This document shows positions 62,633 through 64,000 of a stretch of 64,000 bases of DNA, one piece after another. The notes beneath the pieces are model-generated. The model saw nothing but the letters and a program-made list of their open reading frames with translations, ran no database searches and was not told the DNA's origin. The stretch's first letter is position 1. The number at the start of each line of letters is the position of its first letter. Where the stretch lies: positions 44,523-108,522 of the forward strand of contig CALFXE010000112.1 in assembly GCA_937927845.1 (NCBI GenBank), read 5' to 3'. Origin of the DNA: an uncultured Paludibacter sp. (GTDB lineage Bacteria > Bacteroidota > Bacteroidia > Bacteroidales > Paludibacteraceae). Position numbers and translations under genes: made by a program.

Positions 62633-63517
62633 ATGATTAACGGTTTTCTGCAATATATACAGTATGAGAAGAACTACTCCTCTCATACTGTTTTGTCATA
62701 TAGTAATGACTTAAACCAATTATTAAGCTATGTAGGACAAGACACCAAAACCTTCAGTCCTAATGATATAAGTGCAGATACTATTCAGCAATGGATAATA
62801 GAAATGACACAACAAGGAATGTCTGCAACGAGCATATCGCGAAAAATATCAACTTTAAAATCTTTTTGGCGTTATTTATTGAAGAACGATTATACGACTA
62901 CCAATCCAACTGTTAAAATCATACTTCCCAAAACAAAGAAACCACTTCCTTTGTTCTTTAAACATAAAGAAGTAAGTCAAGTCATTGATAATCCATATAT
63001 CCCTGAAAATGACTTTGCTCGAAACAGAAATATATTAATTATTGAAATATTTTACATGACGGGAGTTCGATTGTCAGAGCTAATAAATGTTAAGGTAGGA
63101 GATGTAGATTTAGGTAGAGAAGAACTGCGCGTAGTCGGAAAGCGCAATAAACAACGAATCATACCACTCAGTAAAGCATTGTGTGAAAAAATTTCAGAAT
63201 ATCAAGATAAAAACAAAGAATTAATACCTGATGCAAATAGTTTCTTATTTGTAAAATCAGATGGTAAAAAGATGTATCCTAAGCTTGTATATAATATTGT
63301 ATGCGAGTTGATGTCACAAGTCAGCACCCTTCAGAAAAACAGTCCGCATGTATTGCGCCATAGCTTTGCAACCGGTTTATTAAACGGAGGCGCAGATATC
63401 AATGCAGTAAAAGAACTGTTAGGTCACAGCTCACTTGCAGCAACTCAAGTATATACGCATACAGGTTTCGGAGAATTATATAATATTTATAAACAAGCTC
63501 ATCCAAGAGCTAAATAA
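62633..63517 (+). CDS. xerC: Site-specific tyrosine recombinase XerC/XerD
   Basis: 294 residues. SAM-like N-terminal domain (about 1-85), then the catalytic domain with Arg146 (TGVRLSEL), His239 and Arg242 (PHVLRHSF), His265 (LLGHSSL) and Tyr274 (QVYTH). The full R-H-R-H-Y set is present. Resolves chromosome dimers at dif. The order rpsU - xerC - hpf - tRNA is the usual arrangement in the phylum, so this is the housekeeping recombinase rather than a mobile-element integrase. It is 81 nt after rpsU and 14 nt before hpf. Confidence 0.93.
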   Translation: MINGFLQYIQYEKNYSSHTVLSYSNDLNQLLSYVGQDTKTFSPNDISADTIQQWIIEMTQQGMSATSISRKISTLKSFWRYLLKNDYTTTNPTVKIILPKTKKPLPLFFKHKEVSQVIDNPYIPENDFARNRNILIIEIFYMTGVRLSELINVKVGDVDLGREELRVVGKRNKQRIIPLSKALCEKISEYQDKNKELIPDANSFLFVKSDGKKMYPKLVYNIVCELMSQVSTLQKNSPHVLRHSFATGLLNGGADINAVKELLGHSSLAATQVYTHTGFGELYNIYKQAHPRAK

Positions 63518-63520
63518 AGA

Positions 63521-63527
63521 AGGAGGT
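63521..63527 (+). promoter_or_regulatory. Strong Shine-Dalgarno site before hpf
   Basis: AGGAGGT lies 4 nt before the hpf ATG. Bacteroidota genes rarely carry a full Shine-Dalgarno sequence, so this one stands out. Confidence 0.65.
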
Positions 63528-63531
63528 ACCT

Positions 63532-63831
63532 ATGAAACTTAGAGTTCAATCTATCAATTTTGATGCGACACAGAAATTAGAGACTTACGTTGAAAAGAAG
63601 ACAAAGAAGTTAAGCAGGCTGTTTGATGACATTTTAAATGTTGAAGTCTATTTGAAAGTCATAAAACCGGAGACAGCAGCCAACAAAGAAGCTGAAATTA
63701 AGATTTCTGTTCCATCAGCAGATTTTTTTGCATCCAAAGTATGTGACACTTTTGAAGAAGCTGTAGACTTGTCATTAGAAGCATTAGAGAAACAACTCCT
63801 GAAATTTAAGGAAAAGATTATTAAAAAATAA
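63532..63831 (+). CDS. hpf: Ribosome hibernation-promoting factor, short form
   Basis: 99 residues: LRVQSINFDATQKLETYVEKKTKKL, then VEVYLKV and IKISVPSADFFASKV ... TFEEAVDLSLEALEKQL. This is the HPF/YfiA (PF02482) fold without the C-terminal dimerisation domain of long HPF. Binds the 30S decoding site and silences ribosomes in stationary phase. Translationally linked to xerC. Confidence 0.95.
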   Translation: MKLRVQSINFDATQKLETYVEKKTKKLSRLFDDILNVEVYLKVIKPETAANKEAEIKISVPSADFFASKVCDTFEEAVDLSLEALEKQLLKFKEKIIKK

Positions 63832-63849
63832 AATATTGATTTAAATGTT

Positions 63850-63878
63850 TTGTATTCCAAAATAATTTCGTACATTTG
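63850..63878 (+). promoter_or_regulatory. Promoter of the tRNA gene(s)
   Basis: TTG (63850-63852), 18-nt spacer, TACATTTG (63871-63878). Fits the Bacteroidetes consensus. About 60 nt of leader precede the tRNA. Confidence 0.65.
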
Positions 63879-63946
63879 CAAGCCGTTTAAATAGGAGTGT
63901 TTAAGCGGCTTTTTATTCGACAGAAAACGCTAAGTATTAGCACATT

Positions 63947-64000
63947 GCCTCTTTAGCTCAGTTGGCCAGAGCACGTGATTTGTAATCTCGGGGTCGTTGG
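63947..64000 (+). tRNA. tRNA-Thr(TGT), 3' end outside the window
   Basis: Acceptor strand GCCTCTT, D-stem GCTC/GAGC, anticodon loop TTTGTAA (anticodon TGT), anticodon stem CGTGA/TCTCG with a T-T mismatch in the middle, and the start of the T-stem GTTGG. The 3' part is cut off by the window end. Other tRNAs and tuf would be expected downstream from the usual gene order. Confidence 0.93.

Noticed and set aside
62633..64000. Tyrosine recombinase next to tRNA-Thr as sign of an integrated element
   Set aside because: The rpsU-xerC-hpf-tRNA order is a normal chromosomal arrangement, the tRNA is downstream of hpf, and no attachment-site repeat or mobile genes are seen.

Overview
The window looks like a chromosome segment of a Bacteroidota bacterium, most likely an AT-rich, anaerobic or facultative member of the Bacteroidales. 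The evidence is a SusC/SusD pair, a hybrid two-component regulator with a Reg_prop propeller, promoters with the TAnnTTTG -7 element, a split LysO pair and the order rpsU - xerC - hpf - tRNA-Thr. Many proteins end in a type IX secretion (T9SS) type A sorting domain. That points to a T9SS-bearing lineage (Dysgonomonadaceae, Paludibacter or similar) rather than gut Bacteroides. The species cannot be named from this sequence.

Region 1 (1-42446) is a large polysaccharide utilisation locus. The regulator (35086-39147, + strand) has a divergent operon on its left (34759 to 27304: BACON-GH43, a secreted binding module, and three GH105 unsaturated-uronide hydrolases). Next comes a second minus-strand operon starting at 27017 (GH2, FAD oxidoreductase, SusC, SusD, GH43). 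It probably reads on into a tandem array of T9SS-exported proteins (15848 down to 1) that share a WDILDKSM-type N-terminal module and carry GH43/GH130-like propellers; a sulfatase and a sialate-O-acetylesterase-like enzyme are embedded in the array. A third operon (39435-42446, + strand) encodes a surface Big2/discoidin lipoprotein and a sialidase-fold lipoprotein. All three operon promoters carry the same 12-mer GGCRARAAYGAG exactly 36 nt upstream of a TAnnTTTG box, which I propose is the regulator's operator. The enzymes suggest a sulfated, acetylated, uronate-containing glycan with arabinose or galactose side chains. No polysaccharide lyase is visible in the window.

Region 2 (42484-46124) is a minus-strand cassette: DUF2490 outer-membrane protein, DUF4956 membrane protein, VTC-domain protein, a YD-repeat-like secreted protein and a Cna-like lipoprotein, read from a near-consensus promoter.

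Region 3 (46140-64000) holds housekeeping genes: the pflB-pflA-focA fermentation operon, superoxide dismutase, rpe, comEC, a DHH phosphoesterase, an apgM-like gene and thrC separated by an orphan DNA adenine methylase, ribE, a membrane-Nudix protein, split lysO, rpsU, xerC, hpf and the start of tRNA-Thr(TGT). The gaps between these genes contain mosaics of degenerate short-period repeats that are absent from the PUL half. One copy supplies the stop codon of thrC.
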